From an uncultured Enorma sp. (lineage in GTDB: Bacteria; Actinomycetota; Coriobacteriia; Coriobacteriales; Coriobacteriaceae), in NCBI GenBank assembly GCA_905210055.1, contig CAJLVH010000044.1, positions 1 to 12,460 of the forward strand: a stretch of 12,460 bases of DNA, in the 5' to 3' direction. Below are positions 1 to 6,592 of the stretch, piece after piece; position 1 is the stretch's first letter; every line of letters starts with the position of its first letter. A program made the position numbers and the translations under genes. The notes beneath the pieces were generated by a model. The model made no database searches, had not been told where the DNA came from, and was given only the letters and a program-made list of their open reading frames with translations.

Positions 1-863
1 GGGAGCCCCAAGGCTTCGACCTCATCATGCAGAGCTCCATCCCCGCGGGCAGCGGCCTTTCATCCTCCGCCGCCGTCGAGCTCGCCTTCGGCCGTGCCAT
101 GGAAGCGCTCTGGGAGGGCGACGCCATCGACCCCGTGACACTCGCCAAGATGGCGCAGCGCACGGAGAACAACTACTTCGGCAAGCCCTGCGGCCTGCTC
201 GACCAGCTCGCGGAAGCGCTCGGCGGCCTCGCACACATGAGCTTCGCCGACCCCGAGACCCCCGCGACCGAGAAGCTCGCGCTCGACTTCGAGGAACACG
301 GCTACGCGCTCGTGCTCGTGAACGTAGGCAGCGACCATAGCGCCCTCACCGGCGAGTACGCCGCCGTACCGGGCGAGATGAAAGCCGTGGCCGCGGCCTT
401 CGGCAAGGAGCGCCTCTGCGAGGTCGACCCGGCCGCGTTCGACGCGCGCGTGAACGAACTCCGCCGCGAGCTCGGCGACCGTCCGGTGCTTCGCGCCCTG
501 CACTACTGGCACGAAAACGAGCTCGTCGCCAAGCGCTGGGCGGCGCTCCAGGCGGGCGACATCGAGGAGTTCCTCGCGCTCACCCGCGCCTCGGGCTCGA
601 GCTCCGCAATGTATCTGCAGAACGTCTCCGTGGGCGGCGCACCCGAGCAGCCGGCGATGGTCGCGCTCGGCCTGGCGCAGCGTCTCCTCGAAGACGCCGG
701 CGCCGTCCGCATCCACGGCGGCGGCTTCGGCGGTTCCATCCAGGCCTTCGTGCCGCTCGACCGCGTCGACGCCTTCTGCGCCGGCATGGACGGCTGGTTC
801 GGCGAGGGTGCGTCGCGCCATTACCGCATCGTGAGCGAAGGGGCTGGTTACCAATGGCTGTAG
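1..863 (+). CDS. galK: Galactokinase GalK (C-terminal part, start lies upstream of the window)
   Basis: Galactokinase phosphorylates alpha-D-galactose with ATP to galactose-1-phosphate, the first committed step of the Leloir pathway, in the cytosol. The reading frame is open from base 3 and gives 286 visible residues. The GHMP-kinase ATP loop PAGSGLSSSAA lies at visible residues 14-24. The C-terminal GHMP motif GGGFGGS lies near the end, where most galactokinases have Cys instead of the final Ser. Members are usually about 390-430 residues, so roughly 100-140 N-terminal residues, including the galactose-binding signature, are outside the window. The stop codon (861-863) overlaps the galT start by 10 bases, so the two are co-transcribed and probably translationally coupled. 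Another GHMP kinase is possible in principle, but the galT partner makes galK the clear reading. Confidence 0.95.
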   Translation, partial: EPQGFDLIMQSSIPAGSGLSSSAAVELAFGRAMEALWEGDAIDPVTLAKMAQRTENNYFGKPCGLLDQLAEALGGLAHMSFADPETPATEKLALDFEEHGYALVLVNVGSDHSALTGEYAAVPGEMKAVAAAFGKERLCEVDPAAFDARVNELRRELGDRPVLRALHYWHENELVAKRWAALQAGDIEEFLALTRASGSSSAMYLQNVSVGGAPEQPAMVALGLAQRLLEDAGAVRIHGGGFGGSIQAFVPLDRVDAFCAGMDGWFGEGASRHYRIVSEGAGYQWL

Positions 864-2515
864 AGAACGCCTCGCCTGCTGTGACGGGCACCGCCGTGCT
901 CGCACAGGATATCGAAGCACTCGTGCGCTATGCGATCGGGCACGGCATGCTCGCGCCCGAAGACGGCATGTGGGCATATAACGCCGTGCTGGAAAGCGTG
1001 GGTGCGACCGGCCCCGCGGCGAGCGGCGCATCCGACCTGCTCTCGTGGGCATATCTCGTCTCCCCCACCCGCGGACTGCCCACACCGGATGGACCTACGA
1101 GCCTCTTCGTCTCGAACGACGAGTTCGACCTCGAGGGAACCATCGAGCGCATCGCGGCGGCAGGCATTGCGAATGGCTGCGACGAGGATACGCCCTCGGG
1201 TGCGGATCGCATCGCCACCCGCGTCATGGGCCTCATCATGCCGCGTCCGTCCGAGGTCGAGCGCGCATTCGCCGAACAGTACGAACTCGACGGTGCCGAG
1301 GCCGCGACCGACTGGTTCTACCAGCTCTGCTGCGACGCCCGCTACGTGCGCACCGCCGCCATCGCGAAGAACATCGGCTGGACGACGCCCACGCCCTGGG
1401 GCGAACTCGAGATCACGATTAACCTCTCCAAGCCGGAGAAGGATCCGAAGGCCATCGCCGCCGCCGGAGCTGCCCCTGTGGGCGAAGCCTACCCCGCCTG
1501 CCAGCTCTGCATGGAAAACGAAGGGTACGGCGGCCGCGGTGCGGGCGCACCCCATGGCGCCCATCCGGCGCGACAGAACCTGCGCATCGTGCCCATTACA
1601 CTCGGCAAAGAGCACTGGGGCTTCCAGTACAGCCCGTACGCGTACTTCTCGGAGCACTGCATCGCCATGAGCGCCGAGCATCGCCTCATGCACGTCGATC
1701 GCGAGAACATGGCGCGTCTTGTGGACTTCGTCGACCTCTTCCCTCACTACTTCGTGGGCTCGAACGCAGATCTGCCCATCGTGGGCGGCTCGATCCTCTC
1801 GCACGACCACTTCCAAGGCGGACGCCATACGTTCCCCATGATAAAGGCAGCCGTGGAGAAGACGTTCGAGATCCCCGGCTTCGCAGACGTACATGCCGAG
1901 GTGCTACGCTGGCCGCTTTCCGTGCTGCGCCTCACCGCGGCCGACCGCGAGACGCTCCTCGATGCCGCCGCGCACGTGCTCGACGTGTGGCGCGGTTGGA
2001 GCGACGAGGAGCTTGGCATCATCGCCGAGACGGTCGAGGACGGCGAGCCGGTGCGGCATAACACCATCACGCCTGTCGCCTGCCGCGAAGCGGACGGCAA
2101 CTACACGCTCTACCTCGCACTTCGCTGCAACATCGCGACCGACGATCACCCCTTGGGCGTATTCCACCCGCATGCCGAGTGGCACCACATCAAGAAGGAG
2201 AATATCGGCCTCATCGAGGTCATGGGTCTCGCGATCCTGCCGCCGCGCTTGGTGGAGGAGCTCGGCGCCGTACGGGAGCACCTGCTGGCTGGCGACGACT
2301 TGGCCGCACTCGAGGCAGATCCGCTCACCGCCTCGCACGCAGCATGGGCAGCCGAACTGGCAGCGGCGCACCCCGAGCTTTCAGCAGAAAATGCCGAGGA
2401 AATCATACGCGCGGGCGTGGGTGAGGTCTTCGGCCACGTGCTCGAGGATGCCGGTGTCTACAAGTGGGACGACGCCGGACGCGCAGGGCTGCACCGGTTC
2501 CTCGCCGCACTGTAG
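854..2515 (+). CDS. galT: UDP-glucose--hexose-1-phosphate uridylyltransferase, class II GalT
   Basis: This enzyme transfers UMP from UDP-glucose to galactose-1-phosphate, giving UDP-galactose and glucose-1-phosphate (Leloir pathway, cytosol). The 553-residue protein is of the class II type found in Firmicutes and some Actinobacteria, not the E. coli type. A CQLCMENEG segment lies at 216-224, and HPARQNLRIVPI follows at about 237-248. The nucleotidyl-transfer histidine motif SHDHFQGG is at 316-323. HIKKENIGLIEVMGLAILP at 445-463 is characteristic of the class II C-terminal domain. It is somewhat longer than the usual 490-510 residues. The start at 854 is supported by GAAGGGG about 10 bases upstream, inside galK, and by the 10-base overlap with galK. 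A long-stem hairpin follows 58 bases after the stop. Function is secure from the motifs and the galK context. Confidence 0.95.
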   Translation: MAVENASPAVTGTAVLAQDIEALVRYAIGHGMLAPEDGMWAYNAVLESVGATGPAASGASDLLSWAYLVSPTRGLPTPDGPTSLFVSNDEFDLEGTIERIAAAGIANGCDEDTPSGADRIATRVMGLIMPRPSEVERAFAEQYELDGAEAATDWFYQLCCDARYVRTAAIAKNIGWTTPTPWGELEITINLSKPEKDPKAIAAAGAAPVGEAYPACQLCMENEGYGGRGAGAPHGAHPARQNLRIVPITLGKEHWGFQYSPYAYFSEHCIAMSAEHRLMHVDRENMARLVDFVDLFPHYFVGSNADLPIVGGSILSHDHFQGGRHTFPMIKAAVEKTFEIPGFADVHAEVLRWPLSVLRLTAADRETLLDAAAHVLDVWRGWSDEELGIIAETVEDGEPVRHNTITPVACREADGNYTLYLALRCNIATDDHPLGVFHPHAEWHHIKKENIGLIEVMGLAILPPRLVEELGAVREHLLAGDDLAALEADPLTASHAAWAAELAAAHPELSAENAEEIIRAGVGEVFGHVLEDAGVYKWDDAGRAGLHRFLAAL

Positions 2516-2573
2516 GGGCACGCCGGCTCAACGAGGGGCGCATTCCGCATACCGACCAAGATCCGGGCAGAAT

Positions 2574-2619
2574 ATGGCGTGTGTTCTTGCGAAATAAGCA
2601 GAACACACGCCATTTCTTG
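2574..2619 (+). terminator. Long perfect hairpin downstream of galT, probable terminator
   Basis: ATGGCGTGTGTTCT (2574-2587) is repeated as its exact inverse complement AGAACACACGCCAT (2600-2613) around a 12-base loop. The loop can add three more pairs (TGC/GCA) if one T is bulged. A short pyrimidine run, TTTCTT, follows. Its position after galT suggests transcription termination of the galKT operon, but the T-tract is weak. Because the arms are perfect, a protein-binding site or a dispersed palindromic repeat is also possible. Confidence 0.6.
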
Positions 2620-2658
2620 CCTAGATTTCTTCGAAGGTGGAAATCTTGCGGTGCAGGG

Positions 2659-2687
2659 TTGCGCGAAGCACCGTTTCCACGTAATAT
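2659..2687 (+). promoter_or_regulatory. Putative sigma-70-type promoter of the tRNA-Thr gene
   Basis: TTGCGC (2659-2664) and TAATAT (2682-2687) are separated by exactly 17 bases. This would start transcription near 2694, about 28 bases before the tRNA. The -10 box is close to consensus and the -35 box is moderate. It sits after the galT hairpin, so the tRNA is probably transcribed independently of galKT. Confidence 0.55.
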
Positions 2688-2721
2688 TATCGGTCGCGGG
2701 TCATCGCGCCCGTACCTGACC

Positions 2722-2797
2722 GCCAGCATAGCTCAGTTGGTAGAGCACCGCTCTCGTAAAGCGGGGGTCATCGGTTCGAGTCCGATTGCTGGCTCCA
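2722..2797 (+). tRNA. trnT: tRNA-Thr, anticodon CGT
   Basis: The 76-nt sequence folds as a complete cloverleaf. The acceptor stem pairs GCCAGCA with TGCTGGC, and the D arm pairs GCTC with GAGC. The anticodon stem pairs CCGCT with AGCGG around loop CTCGTAA, and the T arm pairs ATCGG with CCGAT around TTCGAGT. The anticodon CGT (2755-2757) reads ACG, a threonine codon. The discriminator base is T and the CCA end is encoded. A promoter precedes it and a strong terminator follows, so it looks like a single-gene transcript. Confidence 0.96.
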
Positions 2798-2805
2798 GTG
2801 ATATG

Positions 2806-2834
2806 AAAACGCCCTCGGCAACGAGGGCGTTTTT
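2806..2834 (+). terminator. Rho-independent terminator of the tRNA-Thr gene
   Basis: AAAACGCCCTCG (2806-2817) pairs with CGAGGGCGTTTT (2822-2833) around a GCAA tetraloop and is followed by a run of five T. It begins nine bases after the tRNA CCA end. This is a canonical intrinsic terminator for + strand transcription. Confidence 0.92.
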
Positions 2835-2890
2835 GGTATCGGGGTTCGCTTTCGCTGCCTGACTCCCGCCGCTGCCCCGAAGCACGAATC

Positions 2891-2960
2891 AAAAGCGTCG
2901 CATAACTCGATGGTCAACCTCAAATTCGAAGGCGACCCCTGAGTTATGCGACGCTTTTTT
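2891..2960. terminator. 18-bp perfect inverted repeat with T-run, probable bidirectional terminator
   Basis: AAAAGCGTCGCATAACTC (2891-2908) recurs exactly inverted at 2941-2958 around a 32-base spacer, and the right arm runs into six T. The spacer holds a further GGTC/GACC pairing (2912-2915 with 2935-2938). It lies between the tRNA transcript (+) and the 3' end of the - strand gene at 3030. The AAAA and TTTTTT ends would allow termination from both sides. The long spacer is unusual for a plain terminator, so a dispersed palindromic repeat or small structured RNA is an alternative. Confidence 0.6.
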
Positions 2961-3029
2961 GAACCGCAGAAGCCCCATGCTAACGTTGAGCAGCAGCCTC
3001 ACATCTGGCTCCAGCGTATCACGTACCCT

Positions 3030-4121
3030 TTAGGCATACACACCGTAGAGCTCGATGTCCGCATCGGCGAAGAGCGTGTTCGCGAACTCCGTCCACGCCT
3101 GACTCATGCCGGACGCCTCGGTCGCGTACTCCTGGTACGCCACGTAGTAGGCGATGATTGCCTCCTCGTACGAGGCGGAATCCGCTGTGAAATCCATGCC
3201 CTCGAGCGCCAGGTAATACGGGCCGTCGGTCGAAGCCCAGGTACCCGCCTCGGCATCCCACTCATCGCCCGCGAGCTCGATGATGTACTGCGCGTACTCT
3301 GCCGAGCGCGTGCTTGTATCGCCATCGGCAGGCTGCTCGGGTTGCTCGGGAACGGTGGCGGTGACAGCAGGGACGACCTGGTTGTAGAGCTTTTCGATCT
3401 TGGCGTTGTCGCGCGAGATCTGCTGCGCCTGCTCCTCGGTCACACCGTTTTGCGCGGCGAGCGTCGCGTAGTCCGACGTGCCATAGGTATTCTCGGCATA
3501 CGCAGCGACCTCGTCGTCCGTGACCTCGATGCCGCGGGCATCGGCCTCGTTGAGCAGGATCTCCGTGCGCACATAGGCGATGAGCGTCTCCGCGGAAGGC
3601 GTGTTGTAGGTACCGTCCTCGTTCTGGACGGTCTCGAGGCTGTACTGGCTCTCGATCGCCTCGCGTGCGGAGATGTCGTGCTCGGAGCCGTTGTAGCTAT
3701 ACGAGGCGACAAGCGAGTCGAGCTGGTCTTCCGTGAGCACGGCGGTGCCAGCGCTCTGCCCAGCCGCGCCGAAGCCGCCTTTACCGATGAAGTAGCCGCC
3801 GATCCCGGCAACGAGAATCGCGATGACGAACATCGCGATAAGATACGGCCGCTTGCCGAAGGACGCGCCTTCGTCCCCCTCGTCTTCAGCATCCTCATCC
3901 TGGGGATTGACGTTGCTGACGCCCATCTCGTCCTGTTCGGCCTCATCGTCCTCGGCGACAGGCTCGTCGGCGGTCTCCGTGTCTTCCGAATCCTCCCGCT
4001 CGATGACCTTGACCTCGCTTTCGGGCAGATCGTCGGGCACATCGGAGCGCTCGATCACCTCGATGCCATCGATGTACTCGTGGTCGCCTTCGAGCTCGTC
4101 TTTATTCACGATCAATCCCAT
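3030..4121 (-). CDS. Single-pass membrane protein with acidic cytoplasmic arm and SurA-N-like extracytoplasmic domain
   Basis: The 363-residue product has three parts. Residues 1-88 form an Asp/Glu-rich, probably disordered arm. Residues 93-112 form one hydrophobic helix preceded by GKRP, which favours an N-inside topology. Residues 125-363 would lie outside the cell. Residues 145-248 read like the helical chaperone domain of SurA/PrsA-type foldases: a segment predicting 'EILLNEADARGIEVTDDEV' is followed by a Gly-Val-Thr-Glu-Glu turn and a helix ending KIEKLYNQVV. No parvulin PPIase domain is present. A Pro/Gln-rich linker (about 250-265) leads to a Tyr/Ala-rich C-terminal region. Start is supported by AAGGGA about 10 bases upstream. 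It is the last gene of a four-gene - strand run, 48 bases after the HEAT-like gene. A role in folding or holding exported proteins is inference only. Confidence 0.85.
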   Translation of the reverse strand: MGLIVNKDELEGDHEYIDGIEVIERSDVPDDLPESEVKVIEREDSEDTETADEPVAEDDEAEQDEMGVSNVNPQDEDAEDEGDEGASFGKRPYLIAMFVIAILVAGIGGYFIGKGGFGAAGQSAGTAVLTEDQLDSLVASYSYNGSEHDISAREAIESQYSLETVQNEDGTYNTPSAETLIAYVRTEILLNEADARGIEVTDDEVAAYAENTYGTSDYATLAAQNGVTEEQAQQISRDNAKIEKLYNQVVPAVTATVPEQPEQPADGDTSTRSAEYAQYIIELAGDEWDAEAGTWASTDGPYYLALEGMDFTADSASYEEAIIAYYVAYQEYATEASGMSQAWTEFANTLFADADIELYGVYA

Positions 4122-4169
4122 GGTTCTCTATCCCTTCATTCGAGCGGATACGCGGCAGCGCGAGCGCGT

Positions 4170-4868
4170 TTACTCCTCCTCGTCGTCGATATCATCGTCC
4201 TTCGGGACGACACGCGCGCGCTTCTTGGGAGCCTCGAACTTGAAGCGCTTGGCAAGCATGTCGTAGATCTCGCGCGAGCGTGCCTTAAGGTAGCTGCCCT
4301 TGCCGTTTTCGGCATCGAACTGAAGACGACCGGCAAGCTCCTCGGCAACGTCGCCAGCAATCTTTCCCTGAGCGAACTCATGCAGGTAGCCAAGCATATC
4401 GCGATACTCGAGGTCGCCGTGGTAGCACTGGATGGCCTCGTCGATGATCGGCCACACCTTCTTGGAGCGACCGCGTTCCGTCGCTCCCCAGGCACAGAGC
4501 AGATGGAAGGCAGAAAGGCGGAGCGTGGCGGATAGCTCGTCGAACAGCGCCGTCTCTGCACCCTCGAACGCAGCGCCGATCTCCTTGGCGTGATCGGGGA
4601 CGAGCTCCGCGAGCGCATCGAGCACCTCCCAGCGCGTCTGCGCCTCGGGGCGGTAGAGAGCATCGATGAGCTCGGCGACATGGGCGTCGAGGATCTTCGG
4701 TTCGCGGCGCGCCAGGAGCGCCAGCACACGAGCGGCGAACTGCCGGGTACGCCGGCTCGAGCTGCTCAGATCCTCGATGAGGGCGTCGAGCGCCGCGCCA
4801 TCCCGCTCGATCTGCTCGAGCTTCTCTGCCTCTTGCGGGTCAAGTTCCTGTTCCGTGGTCTCTGCCAT
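4170..4868 (-). CDS. HEAT-repeat-like helical protein of unknown function
   Basis: The 232-residue soluble protein is almost entirely predicted alpha-helix. Pairs of amphipathic helices lie at roughly 25-55, 62-92, 104-128 and 138-182, with Ala/Leu patterns such as RQFAARVLALLARREP and RWEVLDALAELVPDHA. This resembles HEAT/ARM repeats, which normally serve as protein-binding scaffolds. The C-terminus has a basic patch (KKRAR at about 215-219) followed by an acidic tail, KDDDIDDEEE. There is no signal peptide or membrane segment. Start ATG is preceded by AAGAGGT at good spacing. It lies six bases after the stop of the membrane-protein gene at 4875 and 48 bases before the gene ending at 3030, so it is almost certainly co-transcribed. 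I do not recognise a named family. Confidence 0.85.
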   Translation of the reverse strand: MAETTEQELDPQEAEKLEQIERDGAALDALIEDLSSSSRRTRQFAARVLALLARREPKILDAHVAELIDALYRPEAQTRWEVLDALAELVPDHAKEIGAAFEGAETALFDELSATLRLSAFHLLCAWGATERGRSKKVWPIIDEAIQCYHGDLEYRDMLGYLHEFAQGKIAGDVAEELAGRLQFDAENGKGSYLKARSREIYDMLAKRFKFEAPKKRARVVPKDDDIDDEEE

Positions 4869-4874
4869 AGATGT

Positions 4875-5342
4875 TTACCTCTTCTTGCGTTTTCCAGTAG
4901 CCGAATGCCGCGTGCGGGAATCTGCCTTGTCCTGTGCGCCGGACGCCTTGCCCGAAACGGAAATGAGATCCGGAGCGGCCTCTCCCGTGCGCGTCCTGCG
5001 GCGACGGGCTTCACCCGTGCCCTGGGCAGCGGTGTCGCGGTGCGCCTTGTTCACATTGAAGAACCGGTCGACAAGTTTCCACGGGCCGCTCGATTCGCCA
5101 TAGCCCATCTTAAGGCCCGTGATCCAACCCGGCAACAAGCCGAGGGGTATCGCGTAGAGCATGACCGGCCATGCAACGAGCCCGACCGCAATCACGCAGC
5201 CCGCGATCGCGGCGAGGTTGTACAGCCAGTACTCCCGAGCCGTCACGGCGCGCTTGCCTGCCCAGTTCCCCAGCAGAAAACCGATGTAGACGCTGAAGAG
5301 CAACAGCAGGACGAAGCAGATAATGAACGCCGGGCTGTCCAT
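4875..5342 (-). CDS. Small three-helix membrane protein with strongly basic C-terminal tail
   Basis: The 155-residue product has a hydrophobic helix at 5-25. It is followed by a short polar stretch and two closely spaced helices at about 41-57 and 58-76. Residues 90-155 form a hydrophilic, Arg/Lys-rich tail that includes EARRRRTRTGE and ends KRKKR, probably cytoplasmic. The start codon is supported by GAGGAG about 10 bases upstream. That site falls inside the last codons of the preceding dehydrogenase gene, and the two genes are separated by only six bases, so translation is probably coupled. The next gene (HEAT-like) also starts six bases after this stop. No known family is recognised. The opposite charges of its tail and of the acidic regions in its two downstream neighbours hint that the products may contact each other, which is inference. 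Confidence 0.85.
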   Translation of the reverse strand: MDSPAFIICFVLLLLFSVYIGFLLGNWAGKRAVTAREYWLYNLAAIAGCVIAVGLVAWPVMLYAIPLGLLPGWITGLKMGYGESSGPWKLVDRFFNVNKAHRDTAAQGTGEARRRRTRTGEAAPDLISVSGKASGAQDKADSRTRHSATGKRKKR

Positions 5343-5348
5343 GCGCGC

Positions 5349-6431
5349 TTACTCCTCGTGGTTGCCGTGGCAGCAACCATGCTCACGGTGGCCATGGCCC
5401 TCGCCGTGGCAGCACTCATGGTCCTCGCCGTGCTCATGATGGCCGCAACCGCAGCCTTCACCATGCTCGTGATCGTGATCGTGGCCGCAGCCGCACTCGT
5501 CGCCCTGCTCCTGGGTGTAGAGCGACCAGTCGAGGCCAGCCGCCGCGGCGTCTGCTTCCTCGGCATAGAGCAGGGTGATGGCCTGTGTGCCCAGCTCCGC
5601 GCCGCCGATGGCATCGAGCATGTCATAGAGGCCGTAGGCGGTATCCGCGCCGGGGAGCGCGATCTCGTAGTCCTCGGCCTCCTGAAGCGCCAGGCCGATA
5701 TCCTTGATGAAATGCTTCACCATGAAGCCGGGCTTCCAGTCGCCCTCGAGCGCCTTGGGAGCGAGCTGCTCCATGGCGCCAGATTTGCCCGTGCCCGTAA
5801 GGATCATGTCGCGCGTGAGCTCGAGGTCGAGTCCGGCCTGCTGCGCATACGAGAGGGCGTCGGCCATGCCGACCATCGACGCTGCAAGCGAAACCTGGTT
5901 GGCGAGCTTCGCCGCCTGACCCTTGCCCGCGCCGCCGAAGCAGAAGATGCGCGAAGTGAAGGTGGAGAGCAGCTCGCGCACGGGCTCGATATCGCGCTCG
6001 GTCGCGCCGATGATCGCGGTAAGCGTACCTGCGATGGCGCCCGCCTGACCGCCCGTCACGGGGCAATCGAACGCGGTGCGCTCGCTCACGGCGGCAGCAC
6101 CGGCAATATCGCGCGCGAGCGAGGGAGCGCTCGTGGTGAGGTCGATGAGGATGGCACCGGGCTTCGAAGCGGTAAGCAGGCCGTCGCCCGCAAGGTAGAG
6201 CTCTTCGACGTCCTCGGGAAAACCGACCATCGTGAAGATGACATCCGCACCCGCGGCGGCCTCGGCGGGCGTCGCGGCGAGCGTGGCGCCGCGCTCCACG
6301 AGCGGACTGGCCTTGGCCTGCGTGCGGTTATACACCGTGAGCGGGTAGCCCGCATCGAGGATGTGGCCGGCGATGGGCGCGCCCATGATGCCGGTGCCAA
6401 TAAAGGCGACCTTCTGCTTCTTATCTGTCAT
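5349..6431 (-). CDS. NAD(P)-dependent beta-hydroxyacid dehydrogenase (3-HIBADH family) with His/Cys-rich metal-binding tail
   Basis: Residues 1-300 of this 360-residue protein are a complete 3-hydroxyisobutyrate-dehydrogenase-family enzyme. The Rossmann loop IGTGIMG is at 11-17, and the substrate-binding DCPVTGG is at 122-128. GKGQAAKLANQ holds the catalytic Lys175 and Asn178, and KDIGLAL is at 243-249. The family oxidises or reduces C3-C4 beta-hydroxyacids with NAD(P). The substrate here cannot be told. Residues 310-360 are an extra tail with 14 His and 8 Cys in 51 residues, built of CGCGHDHDHEH-, ECCHGEGHGH- and GCCHG-like units. It is typical of Ni/Zn/Co-binding tails such as those of HypB or SlyD, not of this family. 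The start at 6431 is chosen over an in-frame ATG at 6488 because AGGAG sits eight bases before it and family similarity begins there. It heads a four-gene run. Confidence 0.92.
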   Translation of the reverse strand: MTDKKQKVAFIGTGIMGAPIAGHILDAGYPLTVYNRTQAKASPLVERGATLAATPAEAAAGADVIFTMVGFPEDVEELYLAGDGLLTASKPGAILIDLTTSAPSLARDIAGAAAVSERTAFDCPVTGGQAGAIAGTLTAIIGATERDIEPVRELLSTFTSRIFCFGGAGKGQAAKLANQVSLAASMVGMADALSYAQQAGLDLELTRDMILTGTGKSGAMEQLAPKALEGDWKPGFMVKHFIKDIGLALQEAEDYEIALPGADTAYGLYDMLDAIGGAELGTQAITLLYAEEADAAAAGLDWSLYTQEQGDECGCGHDHDHEHGEGCGCGHHEHGEDHECCHGEGHGHREHGCCHGNHEE

Positions 6432-6439
6432 GATGCAAC

Positions 6440-6485
6440 TCCTATGCTCGAAATGTAAAATTACCCCAGGGTTTTTAACATGACT
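6440..6485 (-). promoter_or_regulatory. AT-rich leader, possible promoter region of the four-gene run
   Basis: This stretch upstream of the dehydrogenase is markedly AT-rich against a GC-rich background. On the - strand it reads TTAAAAACCCTGGGGTAATT followed by TTACATT. TAATTT or TACATT could serve as a -10 box, but I find no good -35 box at 16-18 bases. It is called a promoter only from base composition and position between the intergenic hairpin and the ribosome binding site. Confidence 0.3.
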
Positions 6486-6493
6486 CATTCAAA

Positions 6494-6592
6494 CGGTGCC
6501 CCAGGTGCCGCAGATTGCCCCGAAAGCGAAGGGCATAGGCCTTGGGGCCATGCCCACACGCTTGAGGGGCAAGGTGCGGTACCTGGGTGCCG
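6494..6592 (-). terminator. Large imperfect hairpin (about 100 nt) after degV
   Basis: The arms at 6494-6521 and 6566-6592 are imperfect inverse complements over about 27 bases, for example CCAGGT/ACCTGG, GCCGCA/TGCGGT and TTGCCCC/GGGGCAA. Nested inside are AAGCG/CGCTT, GGGCAT/ATGCCC and GGCC/GGCC pairings, so the whole element can fold into one long stem. It starts directly after the degV stop codon on the - strand and may end degV transcription or stabilise its mRNA. Only three T follow, so intrinsic termination would be weak. Confidence 0.5.

Noticed and set aside
2789..3015. The tRNA-Thr 3' end CTGGCTCCAG (2789-2798) recurs at 3006-3015, as expected of an integration attachment-site duplication.
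   Set aside because: Identity is limited to 10 bases, with no integrase or foreign genes between the copies and only about 220 bases enclosed. Chance is the simpler explanation.
2946..6458. Very long open frames on the + strand (about 529 and 622 codons) across 2946-4535 and 4590-6458.
   Set aside because: They lie opposite four well-supported - strand genes that have ribosome sites and recognisable domains. In GC-rich DNA the antisense frames stay open by codon bias. Their translations show no family features.
6432..6488. Upstream in-frame ATG at 6488 as start of the tailed dehydrogenase.
   Set aside because: No ribosome site there, and the 19 extra residues precede the normal N-terminus of the family. 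ATG 6431 has AGGAG at proper distance.
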